Source of the DNA: UBA7803 sp963822255
Lineage (GTDB): Bacteria; Pseudomonadota; Gammaproteobacteria; Pseudomonadales; Azotimanducaceae
DNA length: 64,000 nt
Reading direction: 5' to 3'
Assembly (NCBI GenBank): GCA_963822255.1
Contig: CAWGGV010000001.1
Location: 186,001 to 250,000, forward strand
The translations under genes and the position numbers were made by a program. Shown piece by piece: positions 19,478 to 28,305 of this stretch. Within the stretch, counting starts at the first letter, position 1. Each line of letters opens with the position of its first letter. The notes beneath the pieces were generated by a model that saw only the letters and a program-made list of their open reading frames with translations, had not been told where the DNA came from and did no database searches.

Positions 19478-21007
19478 TTAACCTTCGGCGTCCTCGAACC
19501 ACGGCGCGCGAGCGGTCATGATCAGCTCCGCCGCCCTCTCTTCTCCGAGGTCGGTGGCGATCTCCAACAGGTCGGGAACCGCCAGCTCCGCCAGGTCTTC
19601 CATGGTGATGACGTCGTTGTTGGCCAGCAGGTAGGCAAGGTGGCGATCCATGCCTTCCATGGTGAGAAGATCTTCCGCCGGCTCCTTTTCGCCCAGCCGC
19701 TCCTCGCTGGCGATGGCCCGGGTGAGCAGAGCGTCCTTGGCGCGATTGCGAAGCTCGGTGACGATCTCCTCGTCGAAGCCTTCGATGTTGATCATCTCCT
19801 CCATGGGAACGTAGGCGATCTCCTCGAGGTTGGTGAAACCCTCTTCCACCAGCACGGCGGCGACGTCCTCGTCCACCGACAGAGATTCCATGAAATCGCC
19901 CATGAGCTTGCCGGCTTCCTCTTCCTGCTTCGCGACAGCGTCTTCCTCGGTCATGATGTTGAGCGTCCAGCTCGTGAGCTCGCTGGCGAGCCGCACGTTC
20001 TGGCCGCCACGGCCGATAGCCTGGGCCAGGTTGTCCTCCGCCACCGCGATGTCCATCGAATGGGTGTCCTCGTCCACCACGAGGGACTCCACCTCCGCCG
20101 GCGCCATGGCGTTGATCACGAGCTGGGCCGGATTGTCGTCCCACAGCACGATGTCGATGCGCTCGCCCGCCAGCTCGCCGGACACCGCCTGCACCCGCGA
20201 ACCGCGCATGCCGACGCAGGCACCCACCGGGTCGATGCGGCCGTCGTTGGTGCGCACGGCGATCTTCGCCCGGGACCCGGGGTCTCGGGCGGCGCCGCGG
20301 ATCTCGATGATCTGCTCGGCAATCTCCGGCACCTCGATCTTGAACAGCTCGATCAGCATCTGCGGCGAGGTCCGGGTGAACATGAGCTGCGGCCCGCGGT
20401 TGTCCGGACGCACCTCCAGCAGCAGCGCGCGCAACCGGTCGCCGACCCGGAACGTCTCCCGAGGAATGAGATTCTCGCGGGTCAGCAGGCCTTCGGCGTT
20501 GTTCCCGAGATCGACGATGATGCTGTCGCGGCCGAGCTTCTTCACCTGACCGCTGACGAGCTCGCCGACCCGCGGCAGGTACGCCTCGACGACCTGGGCG
20601 CGCTCGGCCTCGCGCACCTTCTGGACGATCACCTGCTTGGCGGTCTGCGCAGCGATGCGGCCGAATTCCACGGACTCCACCGGCTCCTCGACGACGTCGC
20701 CGAGCGCCGCGTCAGGCTTGCGCTGCCGCGCTTCCTCGACGGTGAGCTGGGCCGCGGGGTTCCACTCCGCCTGCTCGCCATCCTCGTCGACGGCCGTCAG
20801 TTCCTCCGGGTCCGCCACCGTCCAGACCCGGAACGTCGCGTAGTCGCCGGTCTCACGGTTGATGGATACCCGGAACTCCGCGTTTTCGTCATAGCGTTTC
20901 TTGGTGGCCATCGCCAGCGCCGCTTCGATGGCGCCGAAGATCACGTCCTTCGGCACGCCCTTCTCGTGAGAGACGGAGTCCACCACCAACAGCACTTCTT
21001 TGCTCAT
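19478..21007 (-). CDS. nusA: Transcription termination/antitermination factor NusA
   Basis: 509 aa. Layout: N-terminal RNA polymerase-binding domain (MSKEVLLVVDSVSHEKGVPK), S1 domain (GELVSGQVKKLGRDSIIVDLG), two KH domains (VGACVGMRGSRVQAV; AIGRGGQNVRLASELT), and two C-terminal acidic repeats of the type that bind the polymerase alpha subunit. It lies 20 bp upstream of infB and is co-transcribed with rimP. Confidence 0.97.
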   Translation of the reverse strand: MSKEVLLVVDSVSHEKGVPKDVIFGAIEAALAMATKKRYDENAEFRVSINRETGDYATFRVWTVADPEELTAVDEDGEQAEWNPAAQLTVEEARQRKPDAALGDVVEEPVESVEFGRIAAQTAKQVIVQKVREAERAQVVEAYLPRVGELVSGQVKKLGRDSIIVDLGNNAEGLLTRENLIPRETFRVGDRLRALLLEVRPDNRGPQLMFTRTSPQMLIELFKIEVPEIAEQIIEIRGAARDPGSRAKIAVRTNDGRIDPVGACVGMRGSRVQAVSGELAGERIDIVLWDDNPAQLVINAMAPAEVESLVVDEDTHSMDIAVAEDNLAQAIGRGGQNVRLASELTSWTLNIMTEEDAVAKQEEEAGKLMGDFMESLSVDEDVAAVLVEEGFTNLEEIAYVPMEEMINIEGFDEEIVTELRNRAKDALLTRAIASEERLGEKEPAEDLLTMEGMDRHLAYLLANNDVITMEDLAELAVPDLLEIATDLGEERAAELIMTARAPWFEDAEG

Positions 21008-21032
21008 GTCTGCTCGATCCTTCCTTCTTTAT

Positions 21033-21077
21033 TGGCTGGCACCCTCGCCAGCCAGTCGGCCGGCATCCCCGCCGGCC
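21033..21077 (-). repeat. Two tandem hairpins in the rimP-nusA spacer
   Basis: tggctggc/gccagcca (21033-21040 and 21047-21054) and ggccggc/gccggcc (21058-21064 and 21071-21077), both with 6-base loops. They sit just upstream of the nusA ribosome-binding region. They could be mRNA-stabilising or processing structures; nothing further can be read. Confidence 0.5.
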
Positions 21078-21086
21078 AGTCGATCG

Positions 21087-21572
21087 TCAGTCGAACTGCG
21101 GAACCAGTCGCGCCCGCTGCACGTTCTCGAGGGGCAGCACGTATTCCTCACCGTCGCCACCCTCCGCGCCTCCCGGACCGCCGGGACGGACGACGATCTC
21201 GCCGTCCTCGAGGCCGGCGAGCACGCCGACGAAGTGCTTTCTGCCTTCGAACGGAAAATTCAGCCGCACGTCCACCACGGCGCCGACGTTGGCTTCGAAA
21301 TGGGCGCTCTTGAACAGAATGCGGTCCATCCCGGGGGACGACACCTCGAGGGTGTAGCTCCCGGGGAGGACATCCTCCACATCGAGAAGATCGCTGACCT
21401 CGCGGCTGACGCGCTCGCAGTCTTCCACCGTGACACCCTCCGGGCGCTCGATGTAGATCCTGAGCTTGGAGTGCCTGCCGTGCGACAGAAACTCCAGCCC
21501 CCACAGCTCACAGCCCAGCGCTTCCACCGTGGGTGTCAGGAGCGTTTCGATCTGGTCTTCGCGTCTGTTCAA
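21087..21572 (-). CDS. rimP: Ribosome maturation factor RimP
   Basis: 161 aa, usual size. Acts in 30S subunit maturation. Recognised by LLTPTVEALGCELWGLEF near the N-terminus, the central IYIERPEGVTVEDCERVSREVSDLLD and the TLEVSSPGMDRILF signature. The C-terminal Sm-like part has a Gly-rich insertion (GGPGGAEGGDGEE). First protein gene of the rimP-nusA-infB operon. Confidence 0.96.
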   Translation of the reverse strand: MNRREDQIETLLTPTVEALGCELWGLEFLSHGRHSKLRIYIERPEGVTVEDCERVSREVSDLLDVEDVLPGSYTLEVSSPGMDRILFKSAHFEANVGAVVDVRLNFPFEGRKHFVGVLAGLEDGEIVVRPGGPGGAEGGDGEEYVLPLENVQRARLVPQFD

Positions 21573-21667
21573 ATTCCTCCGACCGGCTCCATGACCATGC
21601 GGTTCCCTGGCCGGCGGCGCCGGGCAACCTTCCTGCCGGACGCGCCTGTCCTATCCGCCCCGCACGG

Positions 21668-21693
21668 AAAAAAAAATGGGCTGACGCCCATTT
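21668..21693 (-). terminator. Rho-independent terminator upstream of rimP
   Basis: On the minus strand an 8-bp stem aaatgggc/gcccattt with loop gtca is followed by nine Ts (21668-21676). A textbook terminator, placed between tRNA-fMet and rimP about 95 bp before the rimP start. It may end a leader or small transcript, or act as an attenuator. Confidence 0.85.
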
Positions 21694-21813
21694 CTACCCT
21701 GCCGGCGCCACCCTGGCTCTATCCAGGGCCCTTGCCGGCAGCACAAGGCGACCTGCCGATACGAGGCGGCCACCTCAAGGATGCTTCGCAGGGTGTCTGA
21801 CGGGCCTGCTACT

Positions 21814-21834
21814 AAAAAGGCCCACGCGGGGCCT
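21814..21834 (-). terminator. Rho-independent terminator after tRNA-fMet
   Basis: Minus-strand stem aggccc/gggcct, loop cgcgt, then a T run (21814-21818). It begins 10 bp beyond the CCA end of the tRNA gene and would terminate the tRNA transcript. Confidence 0.85.
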
Positions 21835-21843
21835 CTTATCCTT

Positions 21844-21920
<77 letters not shown>

Positions 21921-22119
21921 TCAGCGAGCGCGGATTATAGGGGAGTCGGCGGCCGTCCCGCAACCTCGCCCGACGAGGCGGCGAATGCTACGTGGTTGCC
22001 CCTACGCCGCTTCGCCGATCGGGTGTAGGCTTGCCGCCAAGCGGGACTCCATGCCGGCCCTGATCTTCGTCCGTTCCGCTTCAGCAAAAAACCGTCGAGC
22101 CATCTGAGAAGCGCGCCGC

Positions 22120-24021
22120 ATGCTAAAGGCCATCAACCGTTCAGTGCGGTACAAGGTGCTGGCCGTGGTCCTGGTCACCACCCTGGTGGCGCTGCTGGTC
22201 TCCGCGGTAGCGCTACTGACCTACGAGGCTCGCAGCTACCGGGATTTCCTGGTGAGCGACGTCACCACCCAGGCAGATATCCTGGCCCGCACCTGCACGC
22301 CGGCCCTGCAGTTCGACGATCCGGCAGCCGCCAACGGCAACCTGGCCCTGCTGGCGAGCCGCCGGGGCATCACTGCAGGGGCGATCTATACCCCTGCCGG
22401 CGACGTCTTCGCGAAGTACGTGCGCAACGACAGCTTCAAGCTGCCCGCCCTGCAGGCGCCGGAAAGCTCCCGGTTCGCCAAGGGCAGCCTGGAGTTGTTC
22501 CACCCGATCATCGCCAACGACCAGCTCATCGGCACAGTCTATCTGCGCGCTACCGACGACCTGGCCGACCGGCTTCAAGACTACGTGGTGATCCTCGGGC
22601 TGGTGCTGCTCATGAGTCTCGCCGTGGCGGTGCTGATCTCAGCCTATCTGCAGCGCAGTGTGACCGCGCCGGTGCTGGCCGTGACGGACGTGGCCCGTCG
22701 TGTCATGACCGATCGCGACTTCTCGCTGCGGGCCAGCAAGACCACGGAGGACGAAGTGGGGGTACTGGTGGACTCCTTCAACGCCATGCTGGCGGAAGTG
22801 GGACGGATGACGGAAGCGCTGGAAAGCACCAACCGGCGGCTGCTCCAAGAGACAGAGGAGCGACGGGGCGCCGAGGCCGCTCTGCGGCTGGCCGACCAGC
22901 GAAAAGACGAGTTTCTGGCGACCCTGGCCCACGAGCTTCGCAATCCCCTGGCACCCATGGTCAATGCTCTGTGGATCATGGACGCCGACGGCCGGGATCC
23001 AGCCGCGAGCGGGGAAGCCCGCGCGATCATTCAGCGTCAGCTCGCCCACATGGTGAGGCTGATCGACGACCTGCTGGACGTCTCCCGGATCACCCGCGGC
23101 AAGCTGTCCGTGCAGATGCAGGTCGTCGATCTCGGCAGCGTGATCAACAATGCCCTCGACACGGTCCGCCCGTCCATCCACGCCCGCCGCCACAGCCTCG
23201 AGGTGACGCTGCCGGACGAGCCCGTGCAGCTGAGAGGAGACGCAGTCCGGCTCTCGCAGGTGTTCTCGAACCTTCTGGACAACGCCGCCAAGTACACCGA
23301 GCCCGGCGGCCACATCGCGCTGGCAGCCAGGACGTCCGGGAACCTCCTCGAGGTAACCATCAGCGACGATGGAATCGGTATGTCACCCGACACCCTGGAT
23401 CAGGTGTTCGACATGTTCGTGCAGGGGGACGATGCCCAGCCTGGTTGGACCCACGCCGGACTCGGCGTCGGCCTGGGGCTGGCAAGGCGCCTGGTGGCCC
23501 TCCACGGCGGCACGATCGAGGCAACCAGTGACGGCCCCGGTCAGGGCAGCACCCTCATCGTCACGCTTCCGCTGCTGACGGGTTTCGGCCACGCCGGTGC
23601 GGACGGCACCGGCGGCCTGGAGGTCGATGGTGCGCCCGCGCCGTCCACCGGCACGTCGAGGATACTGCTGGTGGACGACAACCGCGATTTCGTCGACAGC
23701 CTGGCGCTGCTGCTGCGCCGGCTGGGGCACCAGGTGCAGGTTGCCTATGACGGCGCCACTGCCCTGGAGACGGCACCTGGTTTCGCACCGGAAGTGGCGT
23801 TCCTCGATATCGGTCTGCCGGACATGGACGGCTACGAGCTGGCGGCACGGCTCGCCCGGATGCCGGACACCGCCAACACGCTTCTGGTCGCCGTATCCGG
23901 CTGGGGGCAGGAGAAGGATCGCGAGCGTTCCCTCGCCAGTGGCTTCGCCGCGCATCTGGTCAAGCCGGTGAACGTGGACAAGATCCGCGCCACTCTGCAA
24001 GCTCTGGTATCGACGCAGTGA
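22120..24021 (+). CDS. Hybrid sensor histidine kinase with C-terminal receiver
   Basis: 633 aa inner-membrane sensor. TM1 spans about residues 12-34, with a periplasmic region of about 115 residues (CHASE8-like), then TM2 (about 153-176) and a HAMP linker (RSVTAPVLAVTDVARRVM). The HisKA domain has phospho-acceptor His271 in HELRNP. The HATPase has an N box (NLLDNAAKYTEPGG) and G boxes (DDGIGM, GLGVGLGLARRL). The receiver domain (ILLVDDNRDF) has Asp563 in FLDIGLPDMDG. No output domain is present, so phosphate probably passes to a separate protein. The next gene encodes a YfiR-like protein, a common partner of such membrane sensors. Confidence 0.93.
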   Translation: MLKAINRSVRYKVLAVVLVTTLVALLVSAVALLTYEARSYRDFLVSDVTTQADILARTCTPALQFDDPAAANGNLALLASRRGITAGAIYTPAGDVFAKYVRNDSFKLPALQAPESSRFAKGSLELFHPIIANDQLIGTVYLRATDDLADRLQDYVVILGLVLLMSLAVAVLISAYLQRSVTAPVLAVTDVARRVMTDRDFSLRASKTTEDEVGVLVDSFNAMLAEVGRMTEALESTNRRLLQETEERRGAEAALRLADQRKDEFLATLAHELRNPLAPMVNALWIMDADGRDPAASGEARAIIQRQLAHMVRLIDDLLDVSRITRGKLSVQMQVVDLGSVINNALDTVRPSIHARRHSLEVTLPDEPVQLRGDAVRLSQVFSNLLDNAAKYTEPGGHIALAARTSGNLLEVTISDDGIGMSPDTLDQVFDMFVQGDDAQPGWTHAGLGVGLGLARRLVALHGGTIEATSDGPGQGSTLIVTLPLLTGFGHAGADGTGGLEVDGAPAPSTGTSRILLVDDNRDFVDSLALLLRRLGHQVQVAYDGATALETAPGFAPEVAFLDIGLPDMDGYELAARLARMPDTANTLLVAVSGWGQEKDRERSLASGFAAHLVKPVNVDKIRATLQALVSTQ

Positions 24022-24064
24022 CGTGTGCTCTACTGTCCGAACGGCTCGGAACCCATACGTCCAG

Positions 24065-24766
24065 ATGAATCTGTCAACGTCGACGCGCAGTCGCTCGCCG
24101 GCACTCGCCTGGCTGCGTGTGATCATCGTCGCGGCCATCCTGGCCGCCGCTCCGGCCTTCGGCGGCGGCCCGCAGCAGGCGAGCATCGGTCCCGAAGGAG
24201 CCAGCGTCGGCGCCAGCCGGGCAGCCTACTCAGAAGCTCAGGTCAAGGCAGCGTTCCTGTTCAACTTCGCCGGCTACGCCGAGTGGCCGGCCGATCACCG
24301 GGACGGCACGATCGCCTTCGCGGTATTGGGCGCCGCCGACATTGCCGACGAGCTCGAGCGCTTCGCCCGCAATCGCAGCATTCAGGGCCGGCCGGCAAAG
24401 GTGAGGCGGATCCGCTCGCTCGACGACCTCGCGGGGGCCGAGGTGCTGTTCATCGGCGCCAGCCAGAACCCACAACTGAAAGGTCTCATCGGGCAGGTCC
24501 ACGGGCCCACGTTGATCATCACCGACGCACCCGACGGGCTGCCGCGAGGGGGGATGATCAACTTTCAGGTGGTGGACCGGCGGGTGAGGTTCGAAGTGGC
24601 CCTGCCGGCGGTGCAGAACGCCGGGCTGAACCTGAGTTCCCGGCTGTTGTCAGCCGCCATGCGCGTGGAAATGTCGCGCTGTCATCTGGAGTGCAACACG
24701 TCTCCGGACCGGCCGCCCACCCAGGTGGCCGCCGGGCCGCCGATCAGAAATCCCAATCGAGCTTGA
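24065..24766 (+). CDS. YfiR-family (DUF4154) periplasmic protein
   Basis: 233 aa. A signal peptide (LRVIIVAAILAAAPAFG) precedes the family hallmark: SEAQVKAAFLFNFAGYAEWP, then AVLGAADIADELERFAR, AEVLFIGASQ and the terminal GGMINFQVVDRRVRFEV. YfiR in Pseudomonas is a periplasmic repressor of a membrane diguanylate cyclase. Here the adjacent membrane partner is a histidine kinase with a periplasmic domain, so control of that kinase is the simplest inference. I took the ATG at 24065, which gives a well-formed signal peptide. The 3' end overlaps the convergent receptor gene by 23 bp. Confidence 0.85.
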   Translation: MNLSTSTRSRSPALAWLRVIIVAAILAAAPAFGGGPQQASIGPEGASVGASRAAYSEAQVKAAFLFNFAGYAEWPADHRDGTIAFAVLGAADIADELERFARNRSIQGRPAKVRRIRSLDDLAGAEVLFIGASQNPQLKGLIGQVHGPTLIITDAPDGLPRGGMINFQVVDRRVRFEVALPAVQNAGLNLSSRLLSAAMRVEMSRCHLECNTSPDRPPTQVAAGPPIRNPNRA

Positions 24767-26756
24767 CCAGGAAGTTACGCTCGATCTGCTCGCCGTCGCC
24801 GAACTCGGGATGGCGGGGATCGGTGAGATTACGAGCGGTGAGCGATGCCTCGAGCCGCGGGGTGATCTGCCAGATTATGTTCGCGTCCACGGCCACATAG
24901 CTCGGCACGTCCTGGTTCTTCAGCTCGTCCACGTAGCGCACGCCGAAGTACAGCCCGATGCCCCGGGGGAGCTGCAGGTAGGAACGGATAGCGCCCTGAT
25001 AGTCGGGGCTGTTGCCCGCCACCAGCGTGGCGCCCCGGTCCCCGCTGCCCGGGCGCAGACTCAGATCGAAGTCGATATGCGATACCTCCGCCTCCAGGCG
25101 CCAGAATGGCCGGGGCTGCCATTTCACGTCGAGCGTGCCTCCATAGGTCTCACCGCGCATGCCGTTTGCCTCGACGATCGACACCAGCAGGTAGGCAGGC
25201 GGCCCGGTCACCACAACCGGCCCGCTCACCACCTCGTTGGTGAGCAGCCTGCCGTAGTCGTGGTAATAAGCTACCGCGTCCACCGAGACGTCGCCAACGT
25301 GGGTGCGATATCCCAGCTCGTAGGCGGTAAGCTGCTCCGATTCGAAGTCGGGATCACCGTCGACCTCGGCAAACAGCGGGATGCCATTTCCGACCAGCCC
25401 TATGGGGGCGTGAAGCTCCACGTTGCGGTTCACCCGGGTGGGGATCCGCACCGCCCGCGATACCGCCGCCCATACCGTCTGCCGCGGTGTCGGCAGCCAG
25501 GCGAGACGGACGTTGGGCTGGTTCTCGTAGCCGGTGTAGTCGTTGTGCTCGAGCTTGCTGCCGAGCGTCAGGAACAGCTTGCCCTCGTGCAGATCGATCC
25601 GGTCCTCCAGAAAGACGCTGTAGAGACGGTCCGTGCGGCTGTCCGGTACGAACGAGGCGAACAGAGTGCCGTTCAGGTCATCGGAAGTGACCCGGAAGTC
25701 GGCACCCCAGATCAGGTCGTGGCGGCCGATGTCGCGGAGGTCGTGGGTCACCTCGAGATCCACGGTGTCCCGGTCCTCGTCGAAGCTGCCGGGAATGTCC
25801 CGCTCGGTGTGATCGTAGTAGCCCTGCACCCGCAGCTGGGCACCCGCGTCGAACTGGCGCACCCAGCGGGCGAGCAGGTTGCGGCCGGAGACGTCGATGC
25901 TGCCGGGCACGGTCCCGGGTAGCGTGCCGAGGGTGAAATCCGAGCGAACCCGCGCCGACTCCTCGGCATCGTACGCGTCCGCCTGAACGGTGAGGCTGTC
26001 GGTGCCTCCCAGTGCCCAATCGAGACGGAATCCGCCTTGGTTGCGATGCCAGTCGTCACCGGCGCTGGCGTGGTCGAGGGTGCGTGCGGCGTTGCGTTCG
26101 GTGCGCTTGACGTAACCGCGCGCCGCCAGATCGCCGAAGCGTCGCCCGTAGCGCACACCGGCAACGAGGTCGTCCTCGTCGCCCGCGCCGATCTCGGCGA
26201 AGCCGCCCTGGGTGTCGCGGGCGGACCGGGTAATGATGTTGATGACGCCATTGACGGCGTTCGCGCCCCAGACGGTGCCGCCGGGGCCGGCGATGACCTC
26301 GATGCGCTGGATGTCTTCCATCAACACGTCCTGAGCATCCCAGAACACGCCGCCGTAAAGCGGCGTGTAGACGCTGCGACCGTCGATCATCACCAGCAGC
26401 TTGTCCGACAGATTGTCGTTGAAGCCGCGCAGGGTAATCGTCCACTCGTGGGCGCCGTTGCGCGCCACCTCGACGCCGGGCGCCAGACGCAGAGCCTCCG
26501 GGATGCTGGTCGCCCCGGAACGGCGGATGTCCTCGCGGGTAATGACGTAGACCGAAGCCGCGGCGTCACTGACGGTCTCCGGCCGGCCCGAGGCCGAGAT
26601 GACCTGGATGTTACCGAGCTCCTCGATGGTGAGGTCCAGAAGATCCGCCGGGCGCGCCGGCTGCGCGAGCACGGCCCCGGGTTGCGCGGCCGAGGCGAAG
26701 CCGATCGTGAGCCCGGCGCGCAGCACCCACCGGGCCCAGGGGGCGCGAAGCAGCAC
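24744..26756 (-). CDS. TonB-dependent outer-membrane receptor
   Basis: About 670 aa. The N-terminal motif DLTIEELGNIQVISASGRPE is followed by a plug domain (VYVITREDIRRSG, IPEALRLAPGVEVARNG, MIDGRSVYTPLYGGVFWD, VEVIAGPGGTVWGANAVNG) and a 22-strand-type barrel ending in the aromatic LVKLDWDF. Substrate unknown. There is no good ATG: the open frame continues back into tRNA-Leu, so I place the start at a GTG (26756) just before a signal peptide. It is convergent with, and functionally grouped with, the kinase/YfiR pair; the trio is a recurrent association in proteobacteria. Confidence 0.85.
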   Translation of the reverse strand: MLLRAPWARWVLRAGLTIGFASAAQPGAVLAQPARPADLLDLTIEELGNIQVISASGRPETVSDAAASVYVITREDIRRSGATSIPEALRLAPGVEVARNGAHEWTITLRGFNDNLSDKLLVMIDGRSVYTPLYGGVFWDAQDVLMEDIQRIEVIAGPGGTVWGANAVNGVINIITRSARDTQGGFAEIGAGDEDDLVAGVRYGRRFGDLAARGYVKRTERNAARTLDHASAGDDWHRNQGGFRLDWALGGTDSLTVQADAYDAEESARVRSDFTLGTLPGTVPGSIDVSGRNLLARWVRQFDAGAQLRVQGYYDHTERDIPGSFDEDRDTVDLEVTHDLRDIGRHDLIWGADFRVTSDDLNGTLFASFVPDSRTDRLYSVFLEDRIDLHEGKLFLTLGSKLEHNDYTGYENQPNVRLAWLPTPRQTVWAAVSRAVRIPTRVNRNVELHAPIGLVGNGIPLFAEVDGDPDFESEQLTAYELGYRTHVGDVSVDAVAYYHDYGRLLTNEVVSGPVVVTGPPAYLLVSIVEANGMRGETYGGTLDVKWQPRPFWRLEAEVSHIDFDLSLRPGSGDRGATLVAGNSPDYQGAIRSYLQLPRGIGLYFGVRYVDELKNQDVPSYVAVDANIIWQITPRLEASLTARNLTDPRHPEFGDGEQIERNFLVKLDWDF

Positions 26757-26904
26757 GCTTGTCGCCGTGACGGCCGAGTATCGCAGCGTATGTTCCCTAG
26801 CCCGCAACAGGCGCCAGTGTTCGCTGGCCCGCAACAAGTCACCAGCTGGCGCACTGGGCGGTCGCGCCGCATGGCCCGCGTGCCGTTCGATCGTAGAGCC
26901 ACAT

Positions 26905-26991
26905 TGGTGCCGAAGAGAGGACTCGAACCTCCACGGGCGTAAGCCCACTACCCCCTCAAGGTAGCGTGTCTACCAATTTCACCACTTCGGC
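26905..26991 (-). tRNA. tRNA-Leu (GAG)
   Basis: 87 nt including encoded CCA, with the long variable arm of a class II tRNA (gtgggcttacgcccg). Acceptor stem gccgaag/cttcggc; anticodon loop TTGAGGG. It lies 12 bp downstream of secG, equivalent to leuU in E. coli. Confidence 0.97.
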
Positions 26992-27003
26992 GTCGATCCC
27001 CGC

Positions 27004-27399
27004 TCAAACGTCGGGGATGTGCGAATCTACACCCTCAGGCGGCGGAGTCAACCGCTCCCCGGCCTTCGGGCCGGCTTCGGGCGGCGCCTGCTCCGCGGGC
27101 TGCTGGGGCGCGCTCCTGACCTGGGGCACGCCGATGTTCTCGAGCTCGGCGGCCCGGTTCTTCGCCGTGTAGGCGAGCCCGAACGAGATCAGAAAGAAAC
27201 CGATAGCCAGCCACGCCGTCGCCCGGGTGAGAAACGACGCCGCTCCGGCACTACCGAACATGGTGTTGGCGCTGCCGCTGCCGAACGCCGCGCCCACGTC
27301 GGCGCCCTTGCCGTGCTGCAACAGAACCAGGGTCGCCAGCGCGATCGCGTCCATCATCAGCAGCGCAATCAGCACGGATTCGAGAGTGGACATGCTCAT
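27004..27399 (-). CDS. secG: Preprotein translocase subunit SecG
   Basis: 131 aa. Two transmembrane helices (ESVLIALLMMDAIALATLVLL and ATAWLAIGFFLISFGLAYTA) flank the cytoplasmic segment with the family motif NTMFGSAGAASFLTRAT. The C-terminus is a Pro/Glu-rich tail, as in other gammaproteobacterial SecG. It stimulates SecYE translocation. It sits between tpiA (7 bp gap) and tRNA-Leu. An ATG at 27393 is an alternative start. Confidence 0.95.
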   Translation of the reverse strand: MSMSTLESVLIALLMMDAIALATLVLLQHGKGADVGAAFGSGSANTMFGSAGAASFLTRATAWLAIGFFLISFGLAYTAKNRAAELENIGVPQVRSAPQQPAEQAPPEAGPKAGERLTPPPEGVDSHIPDV

Positions 27400-27406
27400 A
27401 TCGTCG

Positions 27407-28207
27407 CTATCCTGTCGTGCCGGCCCCGCCTGTGGCGGGTGCCGACGTCGCAGCGCGTGACGCCGCGTTCGCTATTCGAAGAAAATCCGCGGCCACCAGC
27501 GATGCACCGCCCACCAGCGCACCGTCGATGTCCGGTTGGGCCAGCAGCTCGGCGGCGTTGTCGGGCTTGACGCTGCCGCCGTACAGCACCCGCACGTGCC
27601 CGGCCGCGTCGTCCCCGCAGAGTGCGGAGAGCCGGCTTCGGGCGAAGCGGTGCATCTGCTGTGCCTGTTCGGGCGTCGCCGTGCGGCCCGTGCCGATGGC
27701 CCACACCGGCTCGTACGCCACGATCACGGCTGCCAGCGCCTCGGCGCCCGCGATCTCCGCCACCGCAGCGAGCTGCCTCGCTACCACCGCCTCGGCGGAG
27801 CCGGCTTCCCGTTCCGCCAGCGTCTCGCCCACACAGAGGATCGGCTGAAGGCCCGCCCGGCGCGCCGCGAGCACCTTGGCGGCCACCTGCTCGTCGGTCT
27901 CAGCGAACAGGGTGCGCCGCTCCGAATGGCCCACCAGGGTCCATCGGGCGCCGAGATCCCGCGCCATCTCCGCCGCCAGCTCGCCGGTGAAGGCACCGGC
28001 CGGCTCGGGGTGCACGTTCTGCACGCCGACGGCTACGGCAGAGCCCTTCAGCCCGCTGACCAGCGCCGGCACGTACGGAGCGGGCGGCAGCAGCAGCAGC
28101 GAGGCGCCTGCGGGCAGCGGCGACGAGGCGAGCGTGGCCGCGTACTCCGCGGCAAAGGCCATGTCGCCGTGCATCTTCCAATTCCCGGCGATGAGGGGCT
28201 CACGCAT
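27407..28207 (-). CDS. tpiA: Triosephosphate isomerase
   Basis: Interconverts dihydroxyacetone phosphate and glyceraldehyde-3-phosphate. 266 aa from the ATG at 28207 (MREPLIAGNWKMHG); the longer frame adds a non-conserved extension. Catalytic residues: Lys in NWKMHG, His in LVGHSERR, Glu in VAYEPVWAIGTG; the phosphate-binding loop is LYGGSVKPDN. The tail is extended by an Ala/Thr/Gly-rich stretch. The glmM-tpiA-secG order is as in Pseudomonas. Confidence 0.96.
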   Translation of the reverse strand: MREPLIAGNWKMHGDMAFAAEYAATLASSPLPAGASLLLLPPAPYVPALVSGLKGSAVAVGVQNVHPEPAGAFTGELAAEMARDLGARWTLVGHSERRTLFAETDEQVAAKVLAARRAGLQPILCVGETLAEREAGSAEAVVARQLAAVAEIAGAEALAAVIVAYEPVWAIGTGRTATPEQAQQMHRFARSRLSALCGDDAAGHVRVLYGGSVKPDNAAELLAQPDIDGALVGGASLVAADFLRIANAASRAATSAPATGGAGTTG

Positions 28208-28305
28208 GACTTCGACGCCCTCGAGAAAAGGCGCGCCATGGTACAGGGTCACGGGATCTCAGACAATCGCGGCCCCGGCCGTTGCCGCGTGGCGCCGCCC
28301 GCCGG

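Noticed and set aside
26757..26948. An N-terminal extension of the TonB-dependent receptor to 26948
   Set aside because: The extra codons read through the 3' half of tRNA-Leu (RFESSLRHQCG), which is a tRNA sequence, not protein.
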